Positions 23,471 through 35,512 are shown, counted from the stretch's first letter. The stretch: DNA of 64,000 bases from Bemisia tabaci (GCF_918797505.1 NC_092793.1:68195660-68259659); one strand, 5' to 3'. The notes: a model not told the origin generated them from the sequence alone. Made by a program: numbers and translations.

Positions 23471-23806
23471 TGATACTGCCCAGCTGCGGAATTACGCCAT
23501 ATGAACATTCCACAGCTGCCAAAAACCAAAACTGATGAAAAACAACTTTTCTGGAAAATTTGACTGTGTTATTATGAAAACTTACTTGCACGTTGTTTTC
23601 CTTACACAGGTCGAACCGGTCGGTTTTCTAGAAAACTTGCGACTATATTCTCTACGAATTTTTCCAGAATATTTTCATAATTTATTCCGTCATACCTGAA
23701 TATTTCAGCGATGAAGACTTTTCCTCGAATCATTTGAATCCTCTATCGGAAGAAATTTGGCAACGGCCAAGTGATCATACGGCGTTCTTCGTTGACACCG
23801 GAGAAC
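23471..23806. mobile_element. probable decayed family A MITE
   Basis: ATACTGCCCAGCTGCGGAAT, then ACGCCATATGAACATTCC, at the left and GAAATTTGGCAACGG, then ATCATACGGCGTTCTTCG, at the right are family A ends. The element is about 336 bp, with extra internal sequence and worn tips. Confidence 0.55.
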
Positions 23807-23869
23807 ATGGTAGCCCCGAGCATTTGCATCCGACTCCATCCCGCACATTTTCGCGTTTCCCGGTTCCTG

Positions 23870-24420
23870 GAGAATGAGAAGAAGAAGAACCACGTGTCGG
23901 GACACCCGTCGCTGGTCGGGGACCCTCTCCCCTCGCCTCGGCTACCGCTCCCCCGACGCGAGGGCTCGAAAGTCGAAAGAGCCCCCCCCCCCCCCCCCCC
24001 GGGTCACCATCGTCGGCGGGGGCTCAAACGCCCCGGCGGAGGGGGCCCGATCCGGGGAGAGCTTATATAATTTGTGTCACCGAAGCTCCTATTGTCCTGT
24101 CGGGTCGGTCGCGGCGGTCTCCGGTGAGTAGTGATTAATTATCCGCAGTTAATTGCCTGCCCGCGATAGTTTCCACGCCGGACTCGCCGTTGCCGAAATA
24201 AAAGCGGCTCCCCGCACGACGCCGATATAAAGCAGGCGCGTTTTTCACGTCAACCGGCAGCGACGCCGGGCGCGATAGTTATCCGGGCGTGCTCAGCGTG
24301 GTGCTAGACAACATACGCGTTGCACATCGGTTTCCAGTCCTAACTTATACCCGATCCGGGGCTAAGTATCTTATCCGACAATAAAATCAAATTTCCAGCC
24401 CCGGTTACTCCGTTCAGATG
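23870..24420 (+). other. CpG- and GC-rich island-like block
   Basis: This is the most GC-rich part of the window, with many CG dinucleotides and a C-run of about 20 at 23978-24000. It contains the promoter-like motif listed separately and a stretch (24170-24340) with repeated CGACGCCG/GCGATAG-type words. No protein family is recognised in any frame. It may mark the 5' region of a host gene to the right. Confidence 0.35.
24064..24125 (+). promoter_or_regulatory. candidate TATA promoter with first-exon splice donor
   Basis: TATATAA lies at 24064-24070. About 30 bp downstream the sequence turns to CCTGTCGGGTCGGTCGC, and at 24124 a good donor follows (CTCCG then GTGAGTAG). A short non-coding first exon of about 30 bp is possible. 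The setting inside a GC-rich block supports this; AT-rich DNA elsewhere yields many TATA-like words, so it remains a candidate. Confidence 0.3.
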
Positions 24421-24591
24421 TCAACGAGTGTGTGCCTCTCCTCCCTCCCTCCTCCTCTCCGACTCTCGTGGGGTGGTGTAGGTGGGTTGCCAACGACGAT
24501 CCACCAGCCACCGGTCGTTCGCGACCCACGGATGCACGGTGCGGCTCGTGGTTCGTGTCTGCGCACGCGGCGCGTCTTCATTGCTACCGGC

Positions 24592-25112
24592 TGATTATTG
24601 GAATTGATAGACAAAGCTATAGACAAAGAAGGCATGGGGAAATGGAGCGATTCATTGAGCAAAATTTAAAGTTCCGAAACTCCCTAAGAAGTTCTGCCCG
24701 GTTCTGTCTCATCATCACTATTGGACGCCGCTGCCAACAGATTCCACCAATTAGATCCGTTGGTTTCTGCATGATAGATTAGATAAGTAACAAAATCATT
24801 CACCGACGCTGCGATTCGTAAGTCACCAAATCGGAAGTTCTGAACTTAAATGAAACAGGAGGTCTGTGCGGGGTTCGTGCTCAAAATTAGTTCCAACCCT
24901 CACGATAAGATTCGCTCAATAGAATCCATCCGATGGAAACGGGTGGTTGCAATGGATAAAGGAGGTTAGTAATCTACTATAACTAACGGCAATCTACGAG
25001 AGACCCTTTACTTAGTCCATCATTTCTCCCCATAATATAATAACCATCCATTTCAACCAAAAAGATCGCTCTATTGTCCCTTTTTGTCTATCAATTTCAA
25101 TAATCAGTCTCC
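24592..25112. mobile_element. family C MITE region, copy 2
   Basis: The left end, TGATTATTGGAATTGATAGA followed by CAAAG, lies at 24592-24616. The right end, TTTTTGTCTATCAATTTCAA followed by TAATCAGTC, ends near 25112. The right part (24935-25112) closely follows the intact family C copy. About 270 bp between 24660 and 24930 does not match and may be an unidentified insertion, or the two ends may belong to two partial copies. Confidence 0.65.
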
Positions 25113-26012
25113 AGTCGTTGGTGTTCATCGACTACTTAGTGAAACTGCTTTTAGTTGTAGAAAATCTGAAATTCAGGGCAAATCCGCGTTGTCAACGTCG
25201 GGAATGGGACCTCCAACTCTGCCGATGAAGCGCCTATCCTTTTTTTAGACAGTCGGCATTACTGTTTTCCTAATGAGATTCTGGTTGTCTTAACAAGAAA
25301 TTCGTCGGGATTACCAGATTCCGGTTGTCTCCAAAAGGAATCCGATGAGAACATTATCAACGAGAAAGAGACACACTAAGTGTGACGTTATGCTCTGTCT
25401 TCACCTCACTGTCGGTTGTCCTTCAGTTTTCAGTGTAGGCAACCCGAGCTCCCCCGTGGCCGAATAGTGGTATCACTCTCAAATTGCTGAACTGAATTTT
25501 TCAGGTTCATTGTGTCATGATGGAATCTTTTGATCCAATGCATGGCATACTTTACGACACAAAATTTTACGTATGTCATGACCGTTTATTTTCCTCTCGA
25601 TGCCCCATGAGAAGGCTTATGGCGAAAAAACTATCCAACTCAATATCTCACTCAGTATTGAGCAAATATCTTTCCGAGTTTCGTATTATATCAATCATTG
25701 GAACTGCTGCCAACAATCCCAATCGACCATGGCTGAAGATTTTTGATAACTTATTGAACCGTTTTTAGAACAAAGTACCTGTAAGATAGTCTTTGCCTTT
25801 GACAGACACATTGGCCCGTGGAACATTTTAGCTATCAGCTACCAAAAACCAATCCAATATGCGCGAAATTTAGCAACGTTTCGAATCTCTAATTGGCCGT
25901 GGATAAATTAGCTGCACGTTGCACGTCCCATTTTGCGACGCAGTGCGCTGTGTTACCTCCGTGAAACTGAGCATGCGCTGTCCTCTAGCAGAGATTGCGC
26001 GGAGATACTAAA
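25113..26012. other. unassigned sequence
   Basis: A plus-strand frame at 25517-25768 (83 codons) shows no known family feature. GATTCTGGTTGTCT/GATTCCGGTTGTCT is a small direct repeat at about 25278-25335. Confidence 0.35.
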
Positions 26013-26267
26013 ACTGCCGTGCTGAGGAAAAACGCCGTATGAACCTTCAGGCGTTGCCAAAATTCCCTTGCCAAATCACGAATTCTCGGGAAAATTTTTA
26101 AATATTTTTCTTCCAATTTTTCATATAATTTTGTTTGCGATTTCACCTTAAGTTCCTGAAAATTTCAAGCAAAAAATATTCCTATCTTTTCTGGAAAATA
26201 AACATTGTATTGGAGGAAATTTGGCAACTCTCAAATGTTCATACGGTGTTCTTCTAAGCACGGCAGA
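26013..26267. mobile_element. MITE family A, copy 3
   Basis: ACTGCCGTGCTGAGGAAAAA, then ACGCCGTATGAAC, is mirrored by GTTCATACGGTGTTCTTC, then TAAGCACGGCAG. About 255 bp. The TA flank is not intact. Confidence 0.85.
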
Positions 26268-27849
26268 AAAGCCACCTAGCTCCTCCTTGGATGAAACGGA
26301 AGTACGTAGATTTTTAAAACATAAGCAGCAACACCGCATGCATCCGAGAGTACACCATCACTGCTTTATATCACTACATCGGTACAAATTTGTTCTTGTT
26401 AAGCATCAAATGTAAATTTTGAAGGGGGTAATAGACCTCTGATGGCACGCATACCTATGCTTGACATCAGTGTTTTTATCACTGAAAGTCCACTTAAAAA
26501 ACTGCAGCATTATGATTTCAGCAGCTACTGTCTACATAGCTACTTTCTTTTTTTTAGATGGATATGTTCCTCGTGTGCATTCCTAAAATTCAGGTGAACT
26601 GTTCAGATTAAACTGGATTGCACGATGAAATTTGCACCGAGATTCTCACGAAACTTAATGGTTTTTTAGAAATAAGGTTTGAATATCGACGGTGTAAGCA
26701 TCCACGTATCTTGGTTTGCGACGACGCAGACTTCCTGTCATACTCAGAACAATGGAAAACCACTCAACACTAATGCTTAAAATTGTCGTAATTAATCTTC
26801 TCTGTGCGAAGAATATTTTGCGAAAACTTCAAGGAATGGTGTCGATTCTTTCTCTTTTAAAAAAATAACATTAGAGCGAAGATTTCGAATACCGCAAACG
26901 AAATACGTGGCTACGGACTTACACCGTCAATGTATGAAGAGGGACCGTTATACCATCTGGTTCATAAGATATACGCACGAGGCACACGCATCACCAGTCG
27001 GAAACTCCTTCAGTCTCGCGCAATACTTCATTACTCACACCAGAGTTAAAATATTTGTATCATAAATTCCCGTGTAGAATCCTCCGCTTTTCGAACAATC
27101 ATGAAGTATGTTGCCTCGCATTTAATCGAAAAACCCTCCATGGAGGCTGTTAGCATTATTGAGCATTAGTGAATAGAGACAGAATAAGGGCCGTTTGTAA
27201 GATCTCTTGTCAACCTCTGGTCACCAAACCAGTGGTCAGATTCTGACCAGCAGTCAATCTACTGATCAGCCTAACGCGCATTTTGTAAGTTTTCACACAC
27301 TTTTTTCACATCCAGAATGTTAAATCAACTTCACTATTTTTTTTCAGTGTACGGCATATTTCCTAAGCATGGCAGAATAGGTGTCCATTGCTGCCAAAGT
27401 GAGGCATTTCGGCAACGTCAAGGAATGAACCAACATCTCCCACCCTCAAGCATCCCATATTAAGATGAGCCCAACGGCGCCGGCGAGTAATGTCAACGAG
27501 TCTTATCAAAGGACCGCAGGGTCAAAGCTGTCACGAGCCGTGGGGTTAGAACTTTTAATTACAGCTGTTCTAGGTGTTGTAATTTCATAATGTGACTGGT
27601 TTTAAGTCTAAGTTTCGCTTGCTAAAAGACCACCGCAGCCGCGCCGCACAATGGATCAAGTCAATGGGATAGGTCGGACATAATTTAGAAACTTTAAAAG
27701 CTTATAACTCCGTTTATACACAAGTTCTGGGGTTTTAAAAACGGTTCCATTGTTTTCCTCGTGAAATTTTACTTCCGGAGCCACCCCTTGAAATTTAAAA
27801 TGTGACGAATTAAACATCAAAATTTGCAGTCCAAGTAAAAAATTGTATG
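26268..27849. other. unassigned sequence with a family A end fragment
   Basis: A lone family A right end (ACGGCATATTTCCTAAGCAT followed by GGCAG) lies at about 27350-27374. Otherwise no gene or element is recognised. Confidence 0.4.
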
Positions 27850-28263
27850 CACTGAAAAAAAATTCTCGGCGTTTTTACCAAGGTCCGTTGGTACCTTTAC
27901 CATTTCACTTTTTTACCAATTATTGGTAATTTTACCAAGGCAGACTGGTAAGCTTACCTAAAAACCGGTATTTATACTGTTATTTTTCAGGTAAGAATAC
28001 CACTTTTATTGGTAATCAATTCCCAGGAACTTTGTCATTTTTCCTCGGTAATTCTACCACAGTCTATAAAGAATATTGGCGTTTTTACCAAGGCACAGTA
28101 AAATTACCGAGAAAGTTCAATAATTTTACCGAGATTTCTCGGTAGAATTACCAATTCCATAAGTGGTAATTTTACCAAGAAAACACTGGGATCAAATAGA
28201 ACCCTGAATTCTTGGTAGTTTTACTCTTTTCTTAGTAAATACACCGAGATTTTTTTTTCAGTG
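27850..28263. mobile_element. CACTG-ended element rich in TTTTACCAA words
   Basis: The ends are CACTGAAAAAAAATTCTCGG and ACCGAGATTTTTTTTTCAGTG (imperfect inverted repeat). The 414-bp body is built from many TTTTACCAA/TTGGTAAAA words in both orientations (more than ten by eye), so it is internally self-complementary at many registers. No coding capacity. It is probably a MITE that expanded by internal duplication. Confidence 0.8.
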
Positions 28264-28766
28264 TGTCCGACCTCTCTGATTGACTCGATCCACTGTGCGT
28301 CGGGAAGCCACGAGCATCGTTGGAAGACGAGTCCATACAGCCCGCTGGCCAGGGCGAGTCTTTAGCACTCGGCTCCAGGTAACTTTTGACCGGTCAGCTC
28401 ATTACATTCGCGTTGAAGTGTATTTTAATAGGCAACAATGTTCTTCAATAAGACGCTGGACGGACGCGAGATTTCGTTTCAGGTATTCCGTTTCAAATGT
28501 GTCTGGTCTCTAGACGATAACTTGGTTTCTTGAGATGGCTATGTTTATTTTGTAGGTTCACTCGTGTTTGATCTCTGTCTGAAATTGGGGATTCTCTGAT
28601 TGCTTAGGTGTGTCATTATTCGCAGTTAACGAAGTATTCTAAGGGAGGATTTGTCCTTCCCCAAACGAGGGAATGTAACTTTATTCCATATGGTAGCAAA
28701 GTTGACTCAAACAATTCAAGTTTTTACCGAAGTATGACTATGCAGTGAAAATTGGCGTTGGAATTA

Positions 28767-29021
28767 TACTGCCGTGCTCAGGAAGAACGCCGTATGAACA
28801 TTCTGGAGTTGCCAAATTTCCTTGATAAAACCTGTATTTTTGACAAAATTCATGCATATTTTTCCTTGAAATTTTCAGATTTTTTAGATTAAATTGTGTA
28901 TGAAATTGTCAGAAAATTTGAGAAAATAATATTCAAACCTTTCCCAGTAATTTCGATTTTATTGTAGGAAACTTGGCAACGTCTGAAGGTTCATGCGGCG
29001 TTCTTCCTTAGCACGGCAGTA
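28767..29021. mobile_element. MITE family A, copy 4
   Basis: It starts TACTGCCGTGCTCAGG and ends CCTTAGCACGGCAGTA, with TA on both sides; 255 bp. This is one of the best preserved copies. Confidence 0.92.
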
Positions 29022-30271
29022 TACTCTTACTGACTCTCATGGAGGAATAAAACATTAAGCCTTCAGTTTGGCGCTGATATTCTTTGTGTTATTCTTGAGC
29101 TAAATTCTCCATATGACTTTCGTGCGTGAATCAGTCTGAGTAGAAGTCTTTCACATTTATAATTCCTCCAAAAAATTGACCAAATATTCGTTTTAACCAC
29201 CAAGAATTTCTTCTAAAACTTGGCACTCGAGTAATGTCTATAGACTGAATCGGCACAGGTGCGGCGAGGAGAAATTATCAAGATAGACCGCCGAAAGGTG
29301 AGCAGAAAATTAAGGACAAAGTGAAAATTACAACAAAGATAAAGAAGACGGCAGAACGCGGGGAAGAGGGGGAGGGGCATGGTTGGATTCAATAAGCAGG
29401 ACGGAAGATGCTCATTGAAAATATATCTCGTATTCCGGGGCTAAAGACTGTCCTGATACGTAAAAACAGCATTATTCCAGCAAAAAGTATCGGCGGATGT
29501 GCGGTTGCAGCATAAAAAGGTAGAGAATACCATTATAATTCATCGGACACAAAGCTCCAGGTTAAGTTGGTTTATTTATCTCAAAGATATTATCGGGCGG
29601 CACAGAGGACCCTGGCCAACGGGGGGAGGGGAGAATAGGAGAATAAAAATGAATGAAGTCGAACACTCGAAGACTGTCACCTCGCCGGGACAATGGAGTG
29701 TTTGAATTAATGGCTGAAATTTAAGACAACGCAATAACTTCATGCTCGAATTTATTATAAATTTATATTAATAAATACACGGCGGATAAATAAAATAAAG
29801 GACGCTCAAATGAAATATAAGACGAATATTATGCAAATGACGGGGTTCAGGCGGCTGGGCTGAGTCCTCTGTCGTCGGGAGCGGCGTTGCCTTCTGCTCG
29901 ATTGATTTTTGTCTATGTCGATAGACAAGGCACGTTAAACTTTCTCTGGACAAAATCGTGCAAGCACGGTAATTTTAAAGCGGCAACATAAGGACGAAAA
30001 TAGTGTGCGTGTGCAAATTACATTGTAGAGTATCGACTCATCGGTATCTCAATCTTCTTGGCTTTTTATGTTAAATGGTGTCACTCTGAGGTATCTTTTG
30101 TGAACTGTATTCCAAGCATTTGCATGCTATCATGCAAGGCAAGATTTCATCAACAGCCGTAATTTAGAATTATGCATGAAGCAAAGTGCAAATGCGATTT
30201 TCTGAAATAAATGCGTTGCTTATTGTGTACAGCACAGAATCAAGTCCTAAAAATCTGCTGGCATTTCCCTG
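29022..30271. other. unassigned sequence
   Basis: No gene or element is recognised. An AT-rich run (29745-29800) has several TTTATT/AATAAA words. Confidence 0.4.
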
Positions 30272-30500
30272 CACTGGGAAAAAAACACATTGGATCTAGA
30301 GTCCAGACACTTAAAAACATCGACAAGAAAAAATACTCTTGATTCAATCGGATTTTCGCTTCAATCAAGAACCAAGCCTCTTAACTTGAGCGGATTTCCT
30401 TTTGATTTAAGCTTAAATCTGATTGAATCAAGAGTATTTTTTTCTTGTCAATGTTTTCAAGAGTCTGGACTCTAGATCCAATGTGTTTTTTCCCATTGTG
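30272..30500. mobile_element. family D MITE, copy 1
   Basis: The left end, CACTGGGAAAAAAACACATT then GGATCTAGAGTCCAGAC, is mirrored by GTCTGGACTCTAGATCC then AATGTGTTTTTTCCCATTG. Further in, GACAAGAAAAAATACTCTTG mirrors CAAGAGTATTTTTTTCTTG. 229 bp, non-coding. Relatives lie at 40799-41030 and 58156-58384. Confidence 0.9.
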
Positions 30501-31721
30501 TGTTTTAGATTGTCATTTCCGTTTCGGGCTGCTCTTACAAGTCTTTTTGTTTCCGCTAGTTATAAAGTTCATATTATTGGGTGACCAATTAGTGCGGTTA
30601 TTATTATCAACGTGTCGTAACACGGCTTGATTGATCCCTTTTTTTCAAGGGCACTTTCCATTCCACCCCCTAACGTCTTTACTAAGCCTAAGGGCAGGGA
30701 AACTCTAGCCCTGAAAAATTCTAAACGAATTGTAAAGAAATAATGAACGAAAATAAGCAAATAATTCTCAACTGCGACACACTGTATGCGACATCTATAC
30801 CGAAACAAAACTCGGAGTATCGTATCGCTGTGGATGGAAGCGGGCGGGCTCCGGGTCGGTAAAGTGCCTGCCTTATGACGTTTCGGAGGAGGTGCCTCAG
30901 TTGTAGAGATATCATCATATTTTAATTACTGCCTTTCTTAGAAACTACGTGTCGACAAGACTGCATTATGCACAGAGTCCAATTTCCAAGGGCCCTGTCC
31001 GTCTCGCGCTCAGCGTGTCGTAATATTCACGCTCCGCGTTTAGTTTATTGAGCATCTGAGTTTTCCCTCTCGAGTCTCCTTTGGTTCCAAGAACTCGCGA
31101 GCTCAGATATTTTGTTTTTCGATCATCCGTAAAATACGCTTGAATCATTTTGAATTAAAAGATCAAAGCAATCATCACCTCAATCACTGACAAAATCAGA
31201 TCGTCTTCGTAAAAATTCGGAATCGGGTTGTCTTTCTTGAGGAAGTTACACCTTTTAGTGGAGTGGCTTAGTGACCCGACCGTGTAAATAAAATTGTTAT
31301 TCTAATGCTAGTCATTCCTCATCTCCAAAAAATTGCGCATCCCTCAAAATTCCTAATAAAACTTGTATTTCCTAAATCATGACAACATTTGGCACTTTCT
31401 TTGGAAACTGCTTTCATCTGCCAAGCAGTTTAGGTTAAATAAGCCAAGTCATTCTCTACATTATACTAGAGATAGATAGGCTCTTAGCGACAAACGGAAG
31501 CTTAAATTATTCCTAGCCTTTAAAACGAGCATTTTTCTCAAATTTACAGCAAGCCATACGAAATTTTAAAATATTGACAGTTTAAATACACGAGGAGCAA
31601 TTGAAAAACAAAATACAGGAAAAATTTGTAGAGTGGGTGAAATTTTACTTTTAAACATGAAAGACCTAAGTTTACCTACAAGACTACTTGCCTCCAACCT
31701 AAGTATTCTGCACGAAGGCAT
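30501..31721. other. unassigned sequence
   Basis: No gene or element is recognised. Short frames on both strands show no family features. Confidence 0.4.
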
Positions 31722-31886
31722 CAGTGGTGTGGCGTGCTTTGAGATATATCGATAGATCTGTCATTCAAACCTATGGAAAAGGATCGATAGACAGGGTGCT
31801 TCGCAGCCAAAACCTTAATAATCGATTCTTTACCATAGCTTCGAATGGAGAAATATCGATAATGGATCATTCACGCCACGCCACTG
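31722..31886. mobile_element. family E MITE, copy 1
   Basis: The left tip CAGTGGTGTGGCGTGC is mirrored by TTCACGCCACGCCACTG. Both sides of the interior carry TATCGAT/ATCGATA words. Flanks GAAGGCAT and GACAGCAT agree at 6 of 8 positions, which would fit an old 8-bp hAT-type duplication. The short plus-strand frame across it is chance. Confidence 0.8.
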
Positions 31887-32682
31887 GACAGCATATGCAA
31901 AAAGATCTAACTTTGCGTTATAAGCAAAACCTGAGTTAAAGAAGGGAATTTTTCTCCACGTCAGCACTTGACTACCCCGGGCTCAATGTTCCGTGGCTGA
32001 AGTTCAAAATTTCCACAATTCCAAAATAATTCCGTCTCAAACTTGGGTAAGTGGAGAGTTGAGGGTGAACCCTTAATTTCCCTTCACGATGAGGGTGCCG
32101 AACTGCCAAGGAACGCGAAGACTCATTAAAAGTATAATTATACAAATAGGTTGGCGCGCTGACCAAACGGGGAACAAGTGAGTGATTCAAACGCCAGATA
32201 AAACAGTGTGAACAGAGCCCGTGATGGTTGACTTGATGGTGGGCGCCAATTATAAGTTCGTATTTAGTTCTGTGCTGTTGACGCTTTGAGTCATAATTGT
32301 GTCAGGCAGTGACGTCAGATTTCGTTCTAGGATTCAAATGAGTTCTCTGCTTTTTTTGTCGGTTTATTATGCGGAACACGATTTCTGCAGCTTGATATGG
32401 AAAGGTCTCATAATGGCATATGCCACCATTAGCAAAATTTCCAATCAAATTAAGACTGAATTAGCCGAGGTGTAACGGAGAATGGCTTGGAACCACATAA
32501 TTAGCTTTGAAGAGGAAGTCTTTCAATACAAATGTGCATAAAGTTGTGTGTACGTAAAGTGAATTTTACTCAAGGTTGGCAAAGAGTTGTCTTTTTGATG
32601 ATGCCATTTTCGGAGCTTCCTTACACTTCCTTTAATCACATTGTACGTAAACCAAGTATGGGGCCTCCTATGAAGGACAGCG
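31887..32682. other. unassigned sequence
   Basis: No gene or element is recognised. Confidence 0.4.
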
Positions 32683-32949
32683 GGCTGATTGTTGAAATTG
32701 ATAGACAAAGCGATAGACAAAGAAGACATAGAAAGTATGGAACGATCGTGTTGGTTGAAATGGTTGGTTCCTATAGATTAAGAGAAAAAAGGATGGACTA
32801 ACTATAAGGTCTCTCGTGAGTTGCATTTAGTTATTCTATTATCGACCTTCGTTATCCATTGCAACCATCGGTTTTCACCAATAGGATCCCTCCATATCCT
32901 TCTTGTCCTCTTTGTCTATAGCTTTGTCTATAAATTTCAACAATCAGCC
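32683..32949. mobile_element. family C MITE, intact copy 3
   Basis: GGCTGATTGTTGAAATTGAT then AGACAAAGCGATAGACAAAG at the left is mirrored by CTTTGTCTATAGCTTTGTC then TATAAATTTCAACAATCAGCC at the right. 267 bp, non-coding. This copy defines the family in the window. Confidence 0.88.
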
Positions 32950-33426
32950 TGCAGGAGCTGCTTAAGGAACGACTACCCAGGTTTTTCTACGCAACTCGAC
33001 AACAGGGGTGGAACAAAAACTCGTAATTTTCTTGTTTTTATTGGCAAATTTGTCTGAAAACTCGCGATAACATGCCGAGGTGTGTAATTAGGCAAGTTGT
33101 GCACGTCCCGAATCATAATGAAATCGGTCGTGCCGACTTTCATCAAGACTTTTCCTCGTTTTCGTTTTGTCCCTCACCCTCGACGCTCAAATTACATTTC
33201 GTGCTTTAGTCGGGATTTCGTTAATTACTGGTTTGAGTCGGTGGCGTCGTTGCTCAAGGGTATGAGTCTTATCTTGATCCTTACATTTTAACATGCAAAC
33301 ACCCTCCTCAGGTGGAGAATTACAAGTTTTACGTTTGTTGCGTTTTGTCAAAACTTCAAGGAAAGTTTTGTGAAATCAACAAGTTCAACCGCATTCAACA
33401 TAGGTAACTCGGAGACCTTGCAATGA
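32950..33426. other. unassigned sequence
   Basis: No gene or element is recognised. Confidence 0.4.
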
Positions 33427-33600
33427 CAGTGGCCAGGCGTGAATGCTCGATTAGTTCTCCATTTAAAACTGTGGTAAAGAATCGACTATCGAAATTTCTC
33501 CACTTAAGGTGTTCATTGCGAAAACCCTTTTTATCGATCCTTTTCTACAGGTTTAAATGGCAGATCAATCGACCAATCGCAAAGCACGCCACGCCACTAC
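33427..33600. mobile_element. family E MITE, copy 2
   Basis: CAGTGGCCAGGCGTGAATG is mirrored by GCAAAGCACGCCACGCCACTA. The interior has GGTAAAGAATCGA as in the other copies. GCAATGA occurs just outside both ends (33420-33426 and 33603-33609), a likely worn target duplication. Confidence 0.8.
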
Positions 33601-33727
33601 ACGCAATGACTATGTGACGCAATGCTAATGCGTGAGGCAAGAGTTCCCTCTGGGCTTTGCAACCTGTAGCACTTATTTTTGAGGCAAAATTTGCGAAAAT
33701 TGAGAAACTTAGTGGGTAAAATTATGG

Positions 33728-34152
33728 ACTAAGTAAAGGCGGGCTTACATAGGTTGCCATTAGTTGGTGTATTAGCTCTCTTGTTTAGTGCAACCACCTG
33801 ATTCCACCAATAGGTTCAGTGAGAAAAAAACTTCGATCATGGGACCTGAAGTTGAGGTCATATGGATCTCTGAAGTTTTCGGATGCGTATCTAAAAACTT
33901 GAGGTCCAGCTGCCGAAGTTTGGATCAGACATCTGAAGTACTTTGATATATACCGAAGTGCCTCGATGTCTGACCCAAACTTCGGCAGCTCGACATTAAG
34001 TTTTCGGATGCGTGATCAAAAAACTTCAGAGATCCACATGACCTGAACTTCGGGTCTCATGCACTAAGTTTTTACTCCATGTTCATTCCATTTTCCCGTT
34101 GTTTTCTATGTCTATCGCGTTGGCGATCAATTTTAATATCGGTCCGCTGGTT
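33728..34152. mobile_element. family C MITE, copy 4, truncated and split by a hairpin element
   Basis: The left part, GGACTAAGTAAAGGCGG through CCACCTGATTCCACCAATAG, and the right part, TTCTATGTCTATCGCGTTGG through TCAATTTTAATATCGGTC, are family C. A hairpin element (33822-34078) interrupts them at the same internal region. The far left end is missing. Confidence 0.65.
33822..34078. mobile_element. hairpin element with CCGAAGTTTGGATCAGACAT core
   Basis: The left half, AGTGAGAAAAAAACTTCGA ... CCTGAAGTTGAGGTCATATG ... GATGCGTATC, is mirrored by the right half, GATGCGTGATC ... CATGACCTGAACTTCGGGTC ... AAGTTTTTACT. The centre has CTGCCGAAGTTTGGATCAGA mirrored by TCTGACCCAAACTTCGGCAG. Almost the whole 257 bp is palindromic. 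It is non-coding and inserted in a family C MITE. Confidence 0.8.
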
Positions 34153-34755
34153 TCGATTTTGGATTTGACTTGGGGACCACTGAACACCCCCCCCCCCCCC
34201 CCCGGTCTATTCAGTAAGCTCAGAAAGCCCAAGCTACGTCACCTATTGGAAGATCCCCCCTCGGCGAGTATTGTAGGTAACATAAAGATAGGAAGAATGA
34301 ACACATAAACAAGGGTCTAATGAGCGGCGCATTTTTCGCGCTTCCATCCTAATTCGAAAATCGCGGTTCGGAGCCGGAGTTATTATCATTGTCGATGCAG
34401 CTCGGGCCCGGGCGATGTGAGTAAATTCACGGCCGCAGCAGCATATTTGAGGAAAAGATTGCGGTAATAACGGGTCATAAAGTTAACTCAAATGAGGGTA
34501 ATAATCCAACCACCCTGAGAGCTAACTGACTGTTAAACCATTACAATAAATGAAAATACGTACGAGCGTTTTTCAAGGGGGCCTCCGGGCGCTTCACGAG
34601 TTCGTAGTAAATAATATCTAAACTGAAGTAAATGTGGGTATTGTTTCTGCGATCCCCCCTGCCCCCCACCCGTGTCCGCCCCCCCCCCCCCGACCAGGAA
34701 CCCTGGGTGCGGGCAACTCGTGCCGCATCGTACGCGCCGTCTATTATCCGTTCTA
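34153..34755. other. unassigned sequence with C-runs
   Basis: C-runs lie at 34187-34203 and 34678-34690. ACTTGGGGACCACTGAACAC and other short frames give no family signal. Confidence 0.4.
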
Positions 34756-35512
34756 CCTTGCTAAGGCAGAACGACGTATGTACCGTCGGACGTTGCCAAA
34801 TTTGCTTGCTATACAGTGCTTGATATTAAAGAAAGCTACGATCACTTTTCTTCAGGATTCTCTGATGTTTTAAATATTATCGCAATTACTAGTCTCTGAA
34901 AATCGGGAAAAAAATAATTACATGTTTTCCAGAATGGACATGTTGCATGTGTGAGGAATTTGCTATTTGACTATGGATTCTCATGTGAAAGCTCGCGAGA
35001 AACACGATAATGCCACTGGTTTTCTCTGAAATCAACTCCCAAGCTCAAAAAAGCTCTCAAGTTGAGGCCAAAATGGAAGGGATATCCCACGCTACCCTGC
35101 GAGTCCACGTCTACATCAAGACGAACTCTCCATGCAAAGATAGGGAGCAAATAAATTAGCAATGATGCCGTGTTTTCAGTTTTAGAGTCCCCAAATAAAG
35201 TGGCAGCCCTGTCAATGTATTTGCTCCCTATTTTTGCATGGAGAGTTTGTCTCCATGTAGACGTGGACTCTCAGGATAGCGTGGGATATCCCCTCCATTT
35301 CGGCCTCAACTTGAGAGCTTTTTTTTGAGCTTGGGAGTTGATTTCAGAGAAAACCAGTGGCACCGTCGTGTTTTTCGCGAACTTTTACATGAGAATCAGT
35401 CAGTCAAATCGCAAATTCCTCACACATGCAACATCTCCATTATCGTAGGTGGTCTAATTCAATGTGGCAACGTCTGAGGGCCCATACGGCGTTCTCCCTT
35501 AGCGCGACAGCG
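34756..35512. mobile_element. MITE family A, copy 5, split by foldback G
   Basis: The left end, CCTTGCTAAGGCAGAACGAC then GTTGCCAAATTTGC (34756-34805), and the right end, GTGGCAACGTCTGAGGGCCC then ATACGGCGTTCTCCCTTAGC (to 35512), are family A. A 507-bp foldback (34934-35440) lies between them. Without it the element would be about 250 bp, the usual size. Confidence 0.82.
34934..35440. mobile_element. family G foldback, copy 1
   Basis: The ends are TGGACATGTTGCATGTGTGAG and CTCACACATGCAACATCTCCA-type mirrors (GCAAATTCCTCACACATGCA at the right). The arms run almost to the centre (TTTGCATGGAGAGTTTGTCT mirrors AGACGAACTCTCCATGCAAA), with a spacer of about 70 bp containing CCCCAAATAAAGTGGCAGCC. 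A second copy lies at 60274-60782. Confidence 0.88.
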
